NCBI GenBank assembly: GCA_031291905.1
Contig: JARLIC010000035.1
Span: 1 to 14,907 of the forward strand
Reading direction: 5' to 3'
Length of the DNA: 14,907 bases
Source: Minisyncoccota bacterium
Lineage (GTDB): Bacteria > Patescibacteriota > Minisyncoccia > UBA6257 > 2-01-FULL-56-20
Numbering within the stretch: position 1 is the stretch's first letter; every line of letters starts with the position of its first letter. Shown here one piece after another: positions 1 through 4,996 of the stretch. The notes under the pieces are model-generated. The model saw nothing but the letters and a program-made list of their open reading frames with translations, was not told the origin of the DNA and did no database searches. The position numbers and the translations under genes are program-made.

Positions 1-111
1 CTCGTCCGCGGGCATGCAGGGAAGAACATGCGAAGGGCGTAGGATGCCTATGCACGCTGGCGCGGGAAGGTAAGGCATGCTCCCGAGGGAAACGATTGCC
101 GGGGCGTGGCC
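1..111. other. Window edge, no definable gene
   Basis: No gene can be defined here. On the plus strand one frame is open from the window edge to a TAG at 40-42 and another to a TAA at 70-72. Either could be the tail of a gene that starts outside the window, but both are too short to recognise. The stretch leads into the terminator-containing repeat at 112. Confidence 0.3.
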
Positions 112-147
112 GGCACACAAAAAAGACCCGTTGCCGGGTCTTTTTTG
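112..147. terminator. Bidirectional terminator within 36-bp repeat, copy 1
   Basis: The stem GACCCG (125-130) pairs with CGGGTC (135-140) around a TTGC loop. Six A precede it and six T follow it, so it can stop transcription from either side. It lies 3' of the minus-strand membrane protein gene ending at 173 and presumably ends that transcript. The whole 36 bp, including the asymmetric GGCACAC before the A-run, recurs without a mismatch at 1999-2034 in the same orientation. Confidence 0.85.
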
Positions 148-172
148 GGCTAGGCTGATATTGCGGAGCTTT

Positions 173-520
173 TTAGCCGTCGAAATTTTTCAGGAGAATA
201 CTTTTTGTAACATTTCCGCTGAATACCTTCCGGCGATAAACAAAGGCCAAGACGATAAACAGGACTGAAACCAAGGCAAATATCGCGCCACTCCAGGCGA
301 GTGCCGCCGATTTTACCGGTTCAACCGCATATCCCGTCCAAAACCCTATTGCAATCGGTGCGAGCAATATAACCAGCCACTGGAATAGCTCGTAATGACG
401 CAGCTCATTTGCCTGCACCAGTTCGATGCCGATCTCTTTAGGGAACTGTACGGTGACCTTCGTATCATTTGTCATTTCATCAATAACTTCTTTTACGGTC
501 ATTTTCTTATTCGTTTGCAT
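173..520 (-). CDS. Two-TM small membrane protein divergent from the toxin-antitoxin genes
   Basis: The 115-residue protein is not recognised. It has a hydrophilic, charged N-terminal half (about 1-45), a hydrophobic segment at about 47-66 rich in Leu, Ile and Ala, a short polar turn, a second hydrophobic segment at about 73-95 followed by Arg-Arg-Lys, and a short basic tail. It is therefore probably a two-pass inner-membrane protein with both ends in the cytoplasm. A consensus promoter on the same strand (590-618) lies about 60 nt upstream and overlaps half-sites shared with the divergent HTH-Panacea gene, so the two may be co-repressed. No strong Shine-Dalgarno sequence is visible. An internal ATG at residue 7 is an alternative start. 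The gene ends just before a bidirectional terminator. Whether it takes part in the toxin-antitoxin locus is inferred only from shared regulation. Confidence 0.75.
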   Translation of the reverse strand: MQTNKKMTVKEVIDEMTNDTKVTVQFPKEIGIELVQANELRHYELFQWLVILLAPIAIGFWTGYAVEPVKSAALAWSGAIFALVSVLFIVLAFVYRRKVFSGNVTKSILLKNFDG

Positions 521-589
521 GGCAGAGGATTAATTGAAGTTCTATTTGCCGACCTTTTGTGGATCTGTGCTGCTTATTATTTGGTGTCC

Positions 590-618
590 ATTTTATATCC
601 AAGGAAAGAATATGTCAA
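590..618 (-). promoter_or_regulatory. Minus-strand promoter of the two-TM protein gene
   Basis: Read on the minus strand, a perfect -35 box TTGACA (613-618) is followed after exactly 17 nt by TAAAAT (590-595). The expected start is near 583, giving a leader of roughly 60 nt. The -35 box lies inside the ATGTCA half-site at 612-617, so a repressor bound there would block this promoter. Confidence 0.75.
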
Positions 619-652
619 TATTCCTGACATTGCAAGCTTGACTTTCTGACAT
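612..652. promoter_or_regulatory. Candidate shared operator, ATGTCA/TGACAT half-sites
   Basis: ATGTCA at 612-617 and TGACAT at 625-630 form a perfect inverted pair separated by 7 nt. A third copy, TGACAT, sits at 647-652, exactly 22 nt (about two helical turns) from the second and between the -35 and -10 boxes of the plus-strand promoter. The first copy overlaps the -35 box of the minus-strand promoter. The HTH domain of the gene starting at 673 is the natural candidate to bind here. That binding is inferred. Confidence 0.5.
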
Positions 653-666
653 CATGGGGATAATAT
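638..666 (+). promoter_or_regulatory. Plus-strand promoter of the HTH-Panacea/toxin operon
   Basis: TTGACT (638-643), a 17-nt spacer and TAATAT (661-666) form a near-consensus sigma70-type promoter. The -10 box ends 6 nt before ATG 673, which puts +1 on or next to the A of that codon. The mRNA is therefore probably leaderless, and the in-frame GTG at 667 would not be transcribed. Confidence 0.8.
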
Positions 667-672
667 GTGTAT

Positions 673-1356
673 ATGAGCAAAGAAATCTCTAAAATTATAA
701 GAAAAATAAGGGTTGCGAAAGGATTTTCCCAATCGGAACTTGCTAAGAGGCTTAGTATCTCCCGGCCATCGTATATTGCCATTGAACAAGGGAAGAGAGA
801 TCTGACTCTTAGCGAGGCACAGAAGATAGCGGATCTTTTTGGCATCAGCCTTGGAGAAATGGAGAATGGCCTTACCCCAAACTATGGGAAATATAAGGAA
901 ATGATCCTGGCGTATTTGCGTCATACCGGCGCGGGTGACGGGAGAATCCCCAAAACGAAGCTTGCGAAATTGCTCTATCTCGCAGATTTTGGCTGGTTCT
1001 ATGAAAACCTTAAAAGCATGAGCGGCATGTCGTATCGAAAGTTTCAATATGGCCCGGTCCCCGATGCATATTTCCGGGCGATAGATGAGCTTCAGTCGGA
1101 AGGAAGAATAGAGATAAAACAAGGGGAGGACCTCATTCTTATTTCGGAGAATCGGGGATCGCGTGCGCGTTCACTCGAAACGTTGGAGAAAAGGGAATTG
1201 CTGTTCATTGAAGAGGTTGCCAAACGATGGAAAGATAAACGGACAAAGGAGATCGTCGACTTCACCCACAACCAGCTGCCGTACAAATTGTGCGCCGATG
1301 ACGAGATCATCCCGTACGCACTGATCACACAGGAAGATCCCGACCATGTCTACTGA
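673..1356 (+). CDS. HTH-Panacea (DUF4065/SocA-like) antitoxin and repressor
   Basis: The predicted antitoxin has 227 aa. An XRE/Cro-type helix-turn-helix fills about residues 6-58 (the stretch around GFSQSELAKRLSISRP and the following IEQGKRDLTL). A Panacea/DUF4065 domain follows at about 70-185, shown by the TKLAKLLYLADF helix and the YGPVP motif. Panacea domains are known as versatile antitoxin modules (PanA) that neutralise unrelated toxins encoded beside them, and HTH fusions usually autoregulate. The next gene starts inside the 3' end of this one with an 11-bp overlap, the usual translational coupling of a toxin-antitoxin pair. The start at 673 was chosen because the promoter's -10 box at 661-666 leaves no room for a leader. 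GTG 667 is in frame and has GGGGA just upstream, so it remains possible. Confidence 0.85.
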   Translation: MSKEISKIIRKIRVAKGFSQSELAKRLSISRPSYIAIEQGKRDLTLSEAQKIADLFGISLGEMENGLTPNYGKYKEMILAYLRHTGAGDGRIPKTKLAKLLYLADFGWFYENLKSMSGMSYRKFQYGPVPDAYFRAIDELQSEGRIEIKQGEDLILISENRGSRARSLETLEKRELLFIEEVAKRWKDKRTKEIVDFTHNQLPYKLCADDEIIPYALITQEDPDHVY

Positions 1357-1750
1357 TTATGGTATTGTCATTGAACATTTTGCGGAGCGCTACTTCATAA
1401 AGGATTTTAAAAAGAAATATAAAGGCGCATGGGACATCACCTGGACGGCCGTCGAGGAGGAGTTTAAGCGTTTTGATTCATTATTAAATACCTCGATCGC
1501 GGAAACGGTCATTGATGGTCGTATTGCCGGTGAGCGCGTGAGAATCTGCAAGACCGAATTTCGTGTAGTAGGAACGAAGGATTCACGGAAGTCATCGGGC
1601 AATCGTTGTATCGTTGCGGTTTGCGACGATACGTGTCTCGTGTGTGTTCTTTTGGTCTATCACAAAAATAATCTTGGCAATGGCAATGAAACTGCCCGCT
1701 GGCGACAGATCGTCAAAGATAATTATCCAAAATATCGAGAGCTGTTTTAA
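1346..1750 (+). CDS. Putative toxin of the Panacea pair, possibly RelE/ParE-like fold
   Basis: This 134-aa protein overlaps the antitoxin reading frame by 11 bp, and an AGGA stretch 12-15 nt upstream can serve as ribosome binding site. Size and layout suggest a small RelE/HigB/ParE-like protein. An N-terminal helical part holds HFAERYFIKDFKKKY. A central strand region around KTEFRVVGTKDS follows, then the strand CLVCVLLVYHKN, and a C-terminal part with GNGNETARWRQIVKDNYP. Conserved-looking polar residues near the end (YHKN, NETARW) could form an active site, but no catalytic assignment is possible by eye. Its position directly after a Panacea antitoxin is the main reason for calling it a toxin. 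The stop codon abuts the ATG of the YgjP-like remnant at 1751. Confidence 0.6.
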   Translation: MSTDYGIVIEHFAERYFIKDFKKKYKGAWDITWTAVEEEFKRFDSLLNTSIAETVIDGRIAGERVRICKTEFRVVGTKDSRKSSGNRCIVAVCDDTCLVCVLLVYHKNNLGNGNETARWRQIVKDNYPKYRELF

Positions 1751-2000
1751 ATGGACCGATTAAGGCAAACCCTCCCTCTCCCTCTTTCTTCCCGCGCCAT
1801 CATGTACACCCTTCGTGGGAGTTCGCGCGCGCGCCGCATGCGTCTCACCGTCCGCGGTGACGGCGTGGTCGTGCTGACCGTTCCCGCCCGTGCCCGGTGG
1901 CCGTGGGGAGCCGGCGGCGTTATCGCCTCTGCCGAACGCTTCGCGCGCGCCCCGTCCCTCTCGGTCCCGCCGATTACGCGCGGCATATACAATGGATGGG
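1751..2000 (+). pseudogene. Truncated copy of the YgjP-like metallopeptidase gene
   Basis: From 1796 the reading frame matches the N-terminal part of the intact gene at 2300-2962: RMRLTVRGDGVVVLTVPARARW against RIRLTVRGGGEVLLTVPARVRW, then VIASAERFARA against AIDARAERFVRD. After about 1955 the frame is lost. In another frame DYAR and its codons reappear, matching GDYARLK of the intact copy, so an internal deletion with a frameshift has occurred. Everything beyond, including the zinc-binding HExxH, is missing, and the fragment runs into the 36-bp terminator repeat. An open frame does continue to 2071, but it is formed partly from terminator sequence. The ATG at 1751 abuts the toxin stop codon, so a short peptide could still be made. 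Confidence 0.75.
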
Positions 2001-2034
2001 CACACAAAAAAGACCCGTTGCCGGGTCTTTTTTG
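1999..2034. terminator. Bidirectional terminator within 36-bp repeat, copy 2
   Basis: This is identical to 112-147: stem GACCCG (2012-2017) and CGGGTC (2022-2027), TTGC loop, six A before and six T after. It ends the plus-strand antitoxin-toxin-remnant transcript. A weaker match, CGGAGCTTT, follows both copies (164-172 and 2050-2058), so the duplication was once longer. Confidence 0.85.
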
Positions 2035-2058
2035 CTTTTGGCCTAAACTCGGAGCTTT

Positions 2059-2185
2059 CCGGGTCTGCTAACCTTTTATCATCATAATCCAATGATGTAT
2101 CTCGTCAAATATTATTTAACGATTTTTTAATCTGCGATGGACCCCCGGGGAATTGAACCCCGTAGGCCATGGTTAGCAGACCCGG
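2059..2185. repeat. 15-bp inverted repeat reaching into tRNA-like element A
   Basis: CCGGGTCTGCTAACC at 2059-2073 is the exact reverse complement of 2171-2185, with 97 nt between. The right copy is the central (anticodon-like) loop region of the minus-strand tRNA-like element at 2138-2205. The left copy lies outside that element, just after the terminator. Confidence 0.7.
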
Positions 2186-2205
2186 CCTAGCGCCAAGCGG
2201 GGCCC
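2138..2205 (-). ncRNA. tRNA-like element A, non-canonical core
   Basis: On the minus strand this 68-nt element has a 7-bp acceptor-type stem, 5' GGGCCCC with 3' GGGGTCC (one G-U pair), and a discriminator-like A. It also has a textbook T-arm (CGGGG, loop TTCAATT, CCCCG). The centre does not form normal D and anticodon arms. AGGCC pairs with GGCCT around a loop containing CTGCTAA, the anticodon loop sequence typical of tRNA-Ser(GCU), but the 7-nt loop does not close with a proper 5-bp stem. No CCA is encoded. It could be a degenerate tRNA-Ser, a tRNA mimic or a structured RNA of another kind. The 5' flank is shared with element B. Confidence 0.5.
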
Positions 2206-2250
2206 ACCGCGCGATCTATCATACTCAGAGGGGATAAAGAAAAGCTGAAG
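2206..2250 (-). repeat. Conserved 5' flank of tRNA-like element A with -10-like box
   Basis: These 45 bp match 3191-3234 at all but three positions and one single-base gap. Read on the minus strand the block carries TATGAT (2218-2223), 12 nt before the first acceptor-stem base, as expected of a promoter that starts an RNA a few nt upstream of the stem. No clear -35 box is seen. Conservation of the flank at the same spacing suggests that both elements are transcribed or were copied as one unit. Confidence 0.55.
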
Positions 2251-2255
2251 CTTGT

Positions 2256-2284
2256 TTGACTGCCGGTGTCATCGGGCAGAAAAT
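2256..2284 (+). promoter_or_regulatory. Possible promoter of the YgjP-like gene
   Basis: TTGACT (2256-2261), a 17-nt spacer and GAAAAT (2279-2284, four of six consensus bases) precede the preferred ATG at 2300 by 15 nt. The predicted start near 2291 would leave a leader of about 9 nt. Confidence 0.35.
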
Positions 2285-2299
2285 GAGAGCATTGCAAAA

Positions 2300-2962
2300 A
2301 TGGATCAAAAAAAGAGCATTACTCATGATTCCCGCGTCATCGCGTATGCGGTTCACCGATCTCCTCGCGCGAAAAGGATCCGTCTCACCGTTCGTGGTGG
2401 TGGAGAGGTTTTGCTCACCGTTCCCGCTCGCGTGCGATGGATAACGCGTGCCGCCATCGACGCCCGTGCCGAGCGGTTCGTGCGCGACCATGCGGCATGG
2501 CTTGCGCGAAAGATCGATCAGGCCGAGCGACGAAGCCGCACTATGCCGCATCTTCTTGAGCAATTCGGCCCCGGCGATTACGCGCGCCTCAAAGACCGGG
2601 CACTTGTCCTCGTGCGCGAGAAGGTGGCGCGGTTCGTTGCGCCGGGAGCGCCGGTGCCGGCGCCAATAGAAGAGCGGAGCCCGCTCCGCGGCATCCCGCA
2701 CGGCATGATCGCGGTGCGCAACCAAAGGACCTGCTGGGGGAGCTGTTCCCGCAAGGGAAACCTGAGCTTCAATGTGCGGATACTTTTTCTTCCCGAACCC
2801 GTGCAGGATTACCTCGTGGTGCACGAGCTTTGCCATCTCCTCGAGTTCAACCATTCCCCGCGCTTTTGGGCACTCGTGGCCAAGGTCATTCCCGACTACC
2901 TTGAGCGCCGTCGCGCCCTGCGTAGCGGCGAGTTCGGCAGGCTGGGGATGGGGGAGGGATAA
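2300..2962 (+). CDS. YgjP-like (DUF45, M48-type) zinc metallopeptidase
   Basis: The predicted 220-aa protein belongs to the YgjP/WrpA-like metallopeptidase family. Family hallmarks in order are the N-terminal beta-rich part with RIRLTVRGGGEVLLTVP (about 27-43), TCWGSCS in the middle (the family's WGSCS signature), and the zinc-binding VVHELCHLLEFNHSPRFW with HELCH at 175-179. The His and Glu of HExxH and the downstream N-H-S-x-x-F-W motif are present, so it should be active. Family members are soluble cytoplasmic proteins of poorly known substrate, sometimes found near toxin-antitoxin or restriction genes. ATG 2300 was preferred because it gives the MD start also seen in the truncated copy at 1751. 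An upstream in-frame ATG at 2252 adds an unlikely Cys-rich stretch. A bidirectional terminator follows directly. Confidence 0.85.
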   Translation: MDQKKSITHDSRVIAYAVHRSPRAKRIRLTVRGGGEVLLTVPARVRWITRAAIDARAERFVRDHAAWLARKIDQAERRSRTMPHLLEQFGPGDYARLKDRALVLVREKVARFVAPGAPVPAPIEERSPLRGIPHGMIAVRNQRTCWGSCSRKGNLSFNVRILFLPEPVQDYLVVHELCHLLEFNHSPRFWALVAKVIPDYLERRRALRSGEFGRLGMGEG

Positions 2963-2964
2963 AT

Positions 2965-2994
2965 AAAACACCCGCGCCTAAGCGCGGGTGTTTT
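2965..2994. terminator. Bidirectional terminator after the YgjP-like gene
   Basis: CACCCGCG (2969-2976) pairs with CGCGGGTG (2983-2990) around a 6-nt loop, flanked by AAAA and TTTT. It begins a few bases after the metallopeptidase stop codon. Confidence 0.85.
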
Positions 2995-3121
2995 AAGGGA
3001 TAGGCCCGGTGCGGGGCTAATCCTCCACCAATCCGACATGGCGTCGGATATCTTCACTTTAAATTTTCGAGCAATATTGTCAAATCAATTTTAATATTTT
3101 TTTAATCTTTCAGCTGCGCGG
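2995..3121. other. Gene-free stretch with a small hairpin
   Basis: No coding frame is supported. ATCCGAC (3031-3037) pairs with GTCGGAT (3043-3049) around a 5-nt loop, without a T-run. From 3060 the sequence is very AT-rich. It resembles the stretch before element A (2105-2135): both contain TCAAAT and a T-rich run ending in TTTTTTAATCT, so the duplicated tRNA-like unit includes this side too. Confidence 0.4.
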
Positions 3122-3190
3122 TGGAGATAAGGGGAATCGAACCCCTAGAATCCGGGTCTCGGGCTCGAATTTCGGCACCAGCCTATCCCC
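3122..3190 (-). ncRNA. tRNA-like element B, non-canonical core
   Basis: On the minus strand this 69-nt element has an acceptor-type stem GGGGATA/TATCTCC (one G-U pair, extendable by two more pairs outward). It also has a perfect T-arm (AGGGG, loop TTCGATT, CCCCT) and an A followed by CCG in the discriminator/CCA position. Between the arms GGCT pairs with AGCC, and no 7-nt loop with U33 and a closed 5-bp anticodon stem can be drawn. The 3' half resembles tRNA and tmRNA ends, but the length excludes a normal tmRNA. It shares its 5' flank and overall layout with element A about 1 kb away. A tRNA mimic, a decayed tRNA or an unknown small RNA are all possible. Confidence 0.5.
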
Positions 3191-3234
3191 ACCGCACGAC
3201 CCATCATACTCAGGGGGATAAAGAAAAGCTGAAG
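3191..3234 (-). repeat. Conserved 5' flank of tRNA-like element B with -10-like box
   Basis: This is the second copy of the block at 2206-2250. The minus-strand TATGAT (3203-3208) is again 12 nt before the first acceptor-stem base. Confidence 0.55.
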
Positions 3235-3317
3235 ATAAAATGCGCCATAAATGATAAGGGTTGCATTCCTTCCCGATTTTGTGCAAAAATGCGCGCAGAG
3301 GGCGAGAGGAGCCTGAT

Positions 3318-3560
3318 ATGGGGAGCGATAAGAATAACGAGGCGGTTTCGGGAGCCATGAAGGTCGCGCTTTGGAGCGCGTGCGTGCTCATGGCGGTGCT
3401 CTTTGCGTGCGTGTTCAACGAGTGCGGCATATGGCCGCTCAGTCACCGGTGCTACGTGGCATTTCTGGCGATCGGGTGCATGAGCTTCATCGTGTTCGCG
3501 ATCGGGCTCATAAAGGATTATTGCGATCGCCGGTCGGAGAGCGGGATAAATGAGCGATGA
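3318..3560 (+). CDS. Two-TM small membrane protein
   Basis: The 80-aa product is not recognised. A short hydrophilic N-terminus is followed by a hydrophobic segment at about 14-33 (KVALWSACVLMAVLFACVF), a short loop with NECGIWPLSHRC, a second hydrophobic segment at about 45-65, and a charged tail. Both ends are probably cytoplasmic. The loop carries two Cys (NEC, HRC) that could form a disulfide outside the membrane. The start is supported by AGAGGAG at 3305-3311, 6 nt before the ATG. The frame is open further upstream but without a better start. A strong terminator lies just downstream, so the gene is probably transcribed alone. Confidence 0.7.
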   Translation: MGSDKNNEAVSGAMKVALWSACVLMAVLFACVFNECGIWPLSHRCYVAFLAIGCMSFIVFAIGLIKDYCDRRSESGINER

Positions 3561-3572
3561 TAAAATCGGCGG

Positions 3573-3606
3573 GGCGCATACGGAATTATTCCGGTGCGCC
3601 TTTTTT
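3573..3606 (+). terminator. Terminator of the two-TM protein gene
   Basis: GGCGCA (3573-3578) pairs with TGCGCC (3595-3600), extended inward by CGGAAT/ATTCCG, and is followed by six T at 3601-3606. It works on the plus strand. Confidence 0.85.
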
Positions 3607-3669
3607 ATTTTTGCCCGGCGATGCCCGTCAACGCGCGGCAATGCGCCGGAACGAAACAATAAAAACAAT

Positions 3670-3699
3670 AAAAAAGACCCGCCAAATTTCTGGCGGGTC
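3670..3699 (-). terminator. Terminator of the 385-aa membrane protein gene
   Basis: GACCCGCC (3676-3683) pairs with GGCGGGTC (3692-3699) around an 8-nt loop. The A-run at 3670-3675 gives six T after the stem on the minus strand. It lies about 30 nt 3' of the stop codon at 3733. Confidence 0.85.
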
Positions 3700-3732
3700 C
3701 ACATGATGATGAACGATTCCCGGTTTCTCCGC

Positions 3733-4890
3733 TCAGTGGGCCGCGTAAGGGCGGCACACTTTTGCTTTGAGGTCCAGGAAACGCAAACGGATGGTCCTGT
3801 GTTCCGAAGGGAGATTCTCGACATCGGGGGCGATGCCCGGCCGGCACGCGAGCAGCTTGTAGAGATTGTCGTATTCTGCGATCCGCGCCCGTTCCTTCGC
3901 ATCCCGGAACTCTCGGGAAGACTCCCGGATGCGCCGCTTCCTTTCTGCCTGTCCGGACAGTTCGCCAAGATACCTGATGGCGCCGACGCCGATCGTAAGG
4001 AAGAGTATCGGTTTCCATACTACCTTCATCAGCATCCAGATCAACGCGAGAAGGCTTGCGTGATAATGGAAGCACAACACCGTGAGAACGAATGCGATGA
4101 GGAGGTCGAGCGGCGGATATAGGAGATAGAGGAACACCCACCGATCTTCGCGGCGACATCCGTCGCTCCCGTATTGGAACCACGAACTGTTCCGTCTCAG
4201 GTTACGCGACACATCGTCGATGTCCTCGCTCCACGGATGGATGACGGCGCCGTAGTTGATGTGCCGCATGCCGCGGAGTAAAAGGACCATGACGATAATC
4301 GAGCGGATGATCGTGGTGATGACCGCCCAAAGCCCGAAGAAAGGGAGCCTTATCGGCGCCAGGAGCGCGCGCCGGCGGAACGAGCATTGGTCGATGGGCG
4401 GGTATTTGAACCCGGCATTGACCAGTGTGCTCAGCCACTGCGGCGGCTCCTTCGGAAAGTGATCTATCGGGACGGAAATATCGAGATCGGCTCCGTACGG
4501 AAGGCACCCGAGAAGGGAGCCCCCGAAAAGCTTGCTACTGATCTCTGTGCGGTTGTGATCGAGGATGTTGTGTTCGTAGATCCGGCGTGACGCTTTTTCG
4601 AGCGCCACTTTTTCCAGCCTCTCTTTGCTTGTGTCGCCCACGGTCCAAACGACCTTGGCGAGCACGAGATGGTTGCCGGGCCTGCGGAAGTTCAGGAAGG
4701 TCATCATCCGATCGATGGGAACGAGCTGGCGGTCTTCCAGATCGGTGCCTTCGTAAACGATCACCAGGAGAATGTGGATGTTCCGCGCGCCGTTTTCCCT
4801 CAGCCGCATCGCTTCCGATCGACTGAGACACCAACGGACCTTCAATACCGGATCCGCCGACTCAAGATTCCCGCTCGGGATGAGTTTCAT
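3733..4890 (-). CDS. Large unrecognised membrane protein
   Basis: The 385-aa protein matches no family I can name. Residues 1-175 look soluble: a beta-strand-like HILLVIVYEG near 40-48, then a charged helical part. Hydrophobic segments lie at about 180-206, 252-276 and 279-306. A highly charged, coiled-coil-like stretch follows (about 309-345, AERKRRIRESSREFRDAKER), then a basic tail. It is thus a three-pass membrane protein with a large cytoplasmic or extracytoplasmic N-domain. Cys residues are scattered and no catalytic motif stands out. A near-perfect promoter lies about 60 nt upstream (4953-4981). The preceding exonuclease gene has no terminator, so read-through from it is also possible. 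The sequence before ATG 4890 has only a weak GGAAAG as ribosome binding site. Confidence 0.8.
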   Translation of the reverse strand: MKLIPSGNLESADPVLKVRWCLSRSEAMRLRENGARNIHILLVIVYEGTDLEDRQLVPIDRMMTFLNFRRPGNHLVLAKVVWTVGDTSKERLEKVALEKASRRIYEHNILDHNRTEISSKLFGGSLLGCLPYGADLDISVPIDHFPKEPPQWLSTLVNAGFKYPPIDQCSFRRRALLAPIRLPFFGLWAVITTIIRSIIVMVLLLRGMRHINYGAVIHPWSEDIDDVSRNLRRNSSWFQYGSDGCRREDRWVFLYLLYPPLDLLIAFVLTVLCFHYHASLLALIWMLMKVVWKPILFLTIGVGAIRYLGELSGQAERKRRIRESSREFRDAKERARIAEYDNLYKLLACRPGIAPDVENLPSEHRTIRLRFLDLKAKVCRPYAAH

Positions 4891-4952
4891 TGCTTACTCG
4901 CTTTCCGCCTTTCGGCTAAGACCAAAACACAGGATTGAAACGATCTGCGCGG

Positions 4953-4981
4953 ATTATATCAAAATATTTAAATACAGTCAA
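4953..4981 (-). promoter_or_regulatory. Strong minus-strand promoter of the 385-aa membrane protein gene
   Basis: On the minus strand TTGACT (4976-4981) is followed after 17 nt by a perfect TATAAT (4953-4958). The spacer is almost pure A/T, which further favours melting. Transcription would start near 4946, giving a leader of about 55 nt. Confidence 0.85.
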
Positions 4982-4996
4982 TACGCGTAGCCCGGC

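Noticed and set aside
395..649. 84-codon plus-strand frame over the divergent promoter region
   Set aside because: It lies antisense to the two-TM protein gene and spans both promoters, with no ribosome binding site.
2138..2205. Element A as a normal tRNA-Ser(GCU)
   Set aside because: The CTGCTAA loop fits, but the anticodon stem does not close, the long variable arm of serine tRNAs is missing and the total length is only 68 nt.
3031..3049. Hairpin ATCCGAC/GTCGGAT as a terminator
   Set aside because: No T-run follows, and the strong terminator at 2965-2994 already ends the upstream gene.
3122..3190. Element B as a tmRNA (ssrA) gene
   Set aside because: The T-arm and acceptor resemble tmRNA ends, but at 69 nt there is no room for the tag frame or pseudoknots.
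3605..4183. Long open frames on both strands across the 385-aa membrane protein gene (e.g. plus 3550-4122, minus 3605-4183)
   Set aside because: These are shadows of the real frame. They lack ribosome binding sites and have Arg/Pro-rich composition typical of GC-rich off-frame translation.
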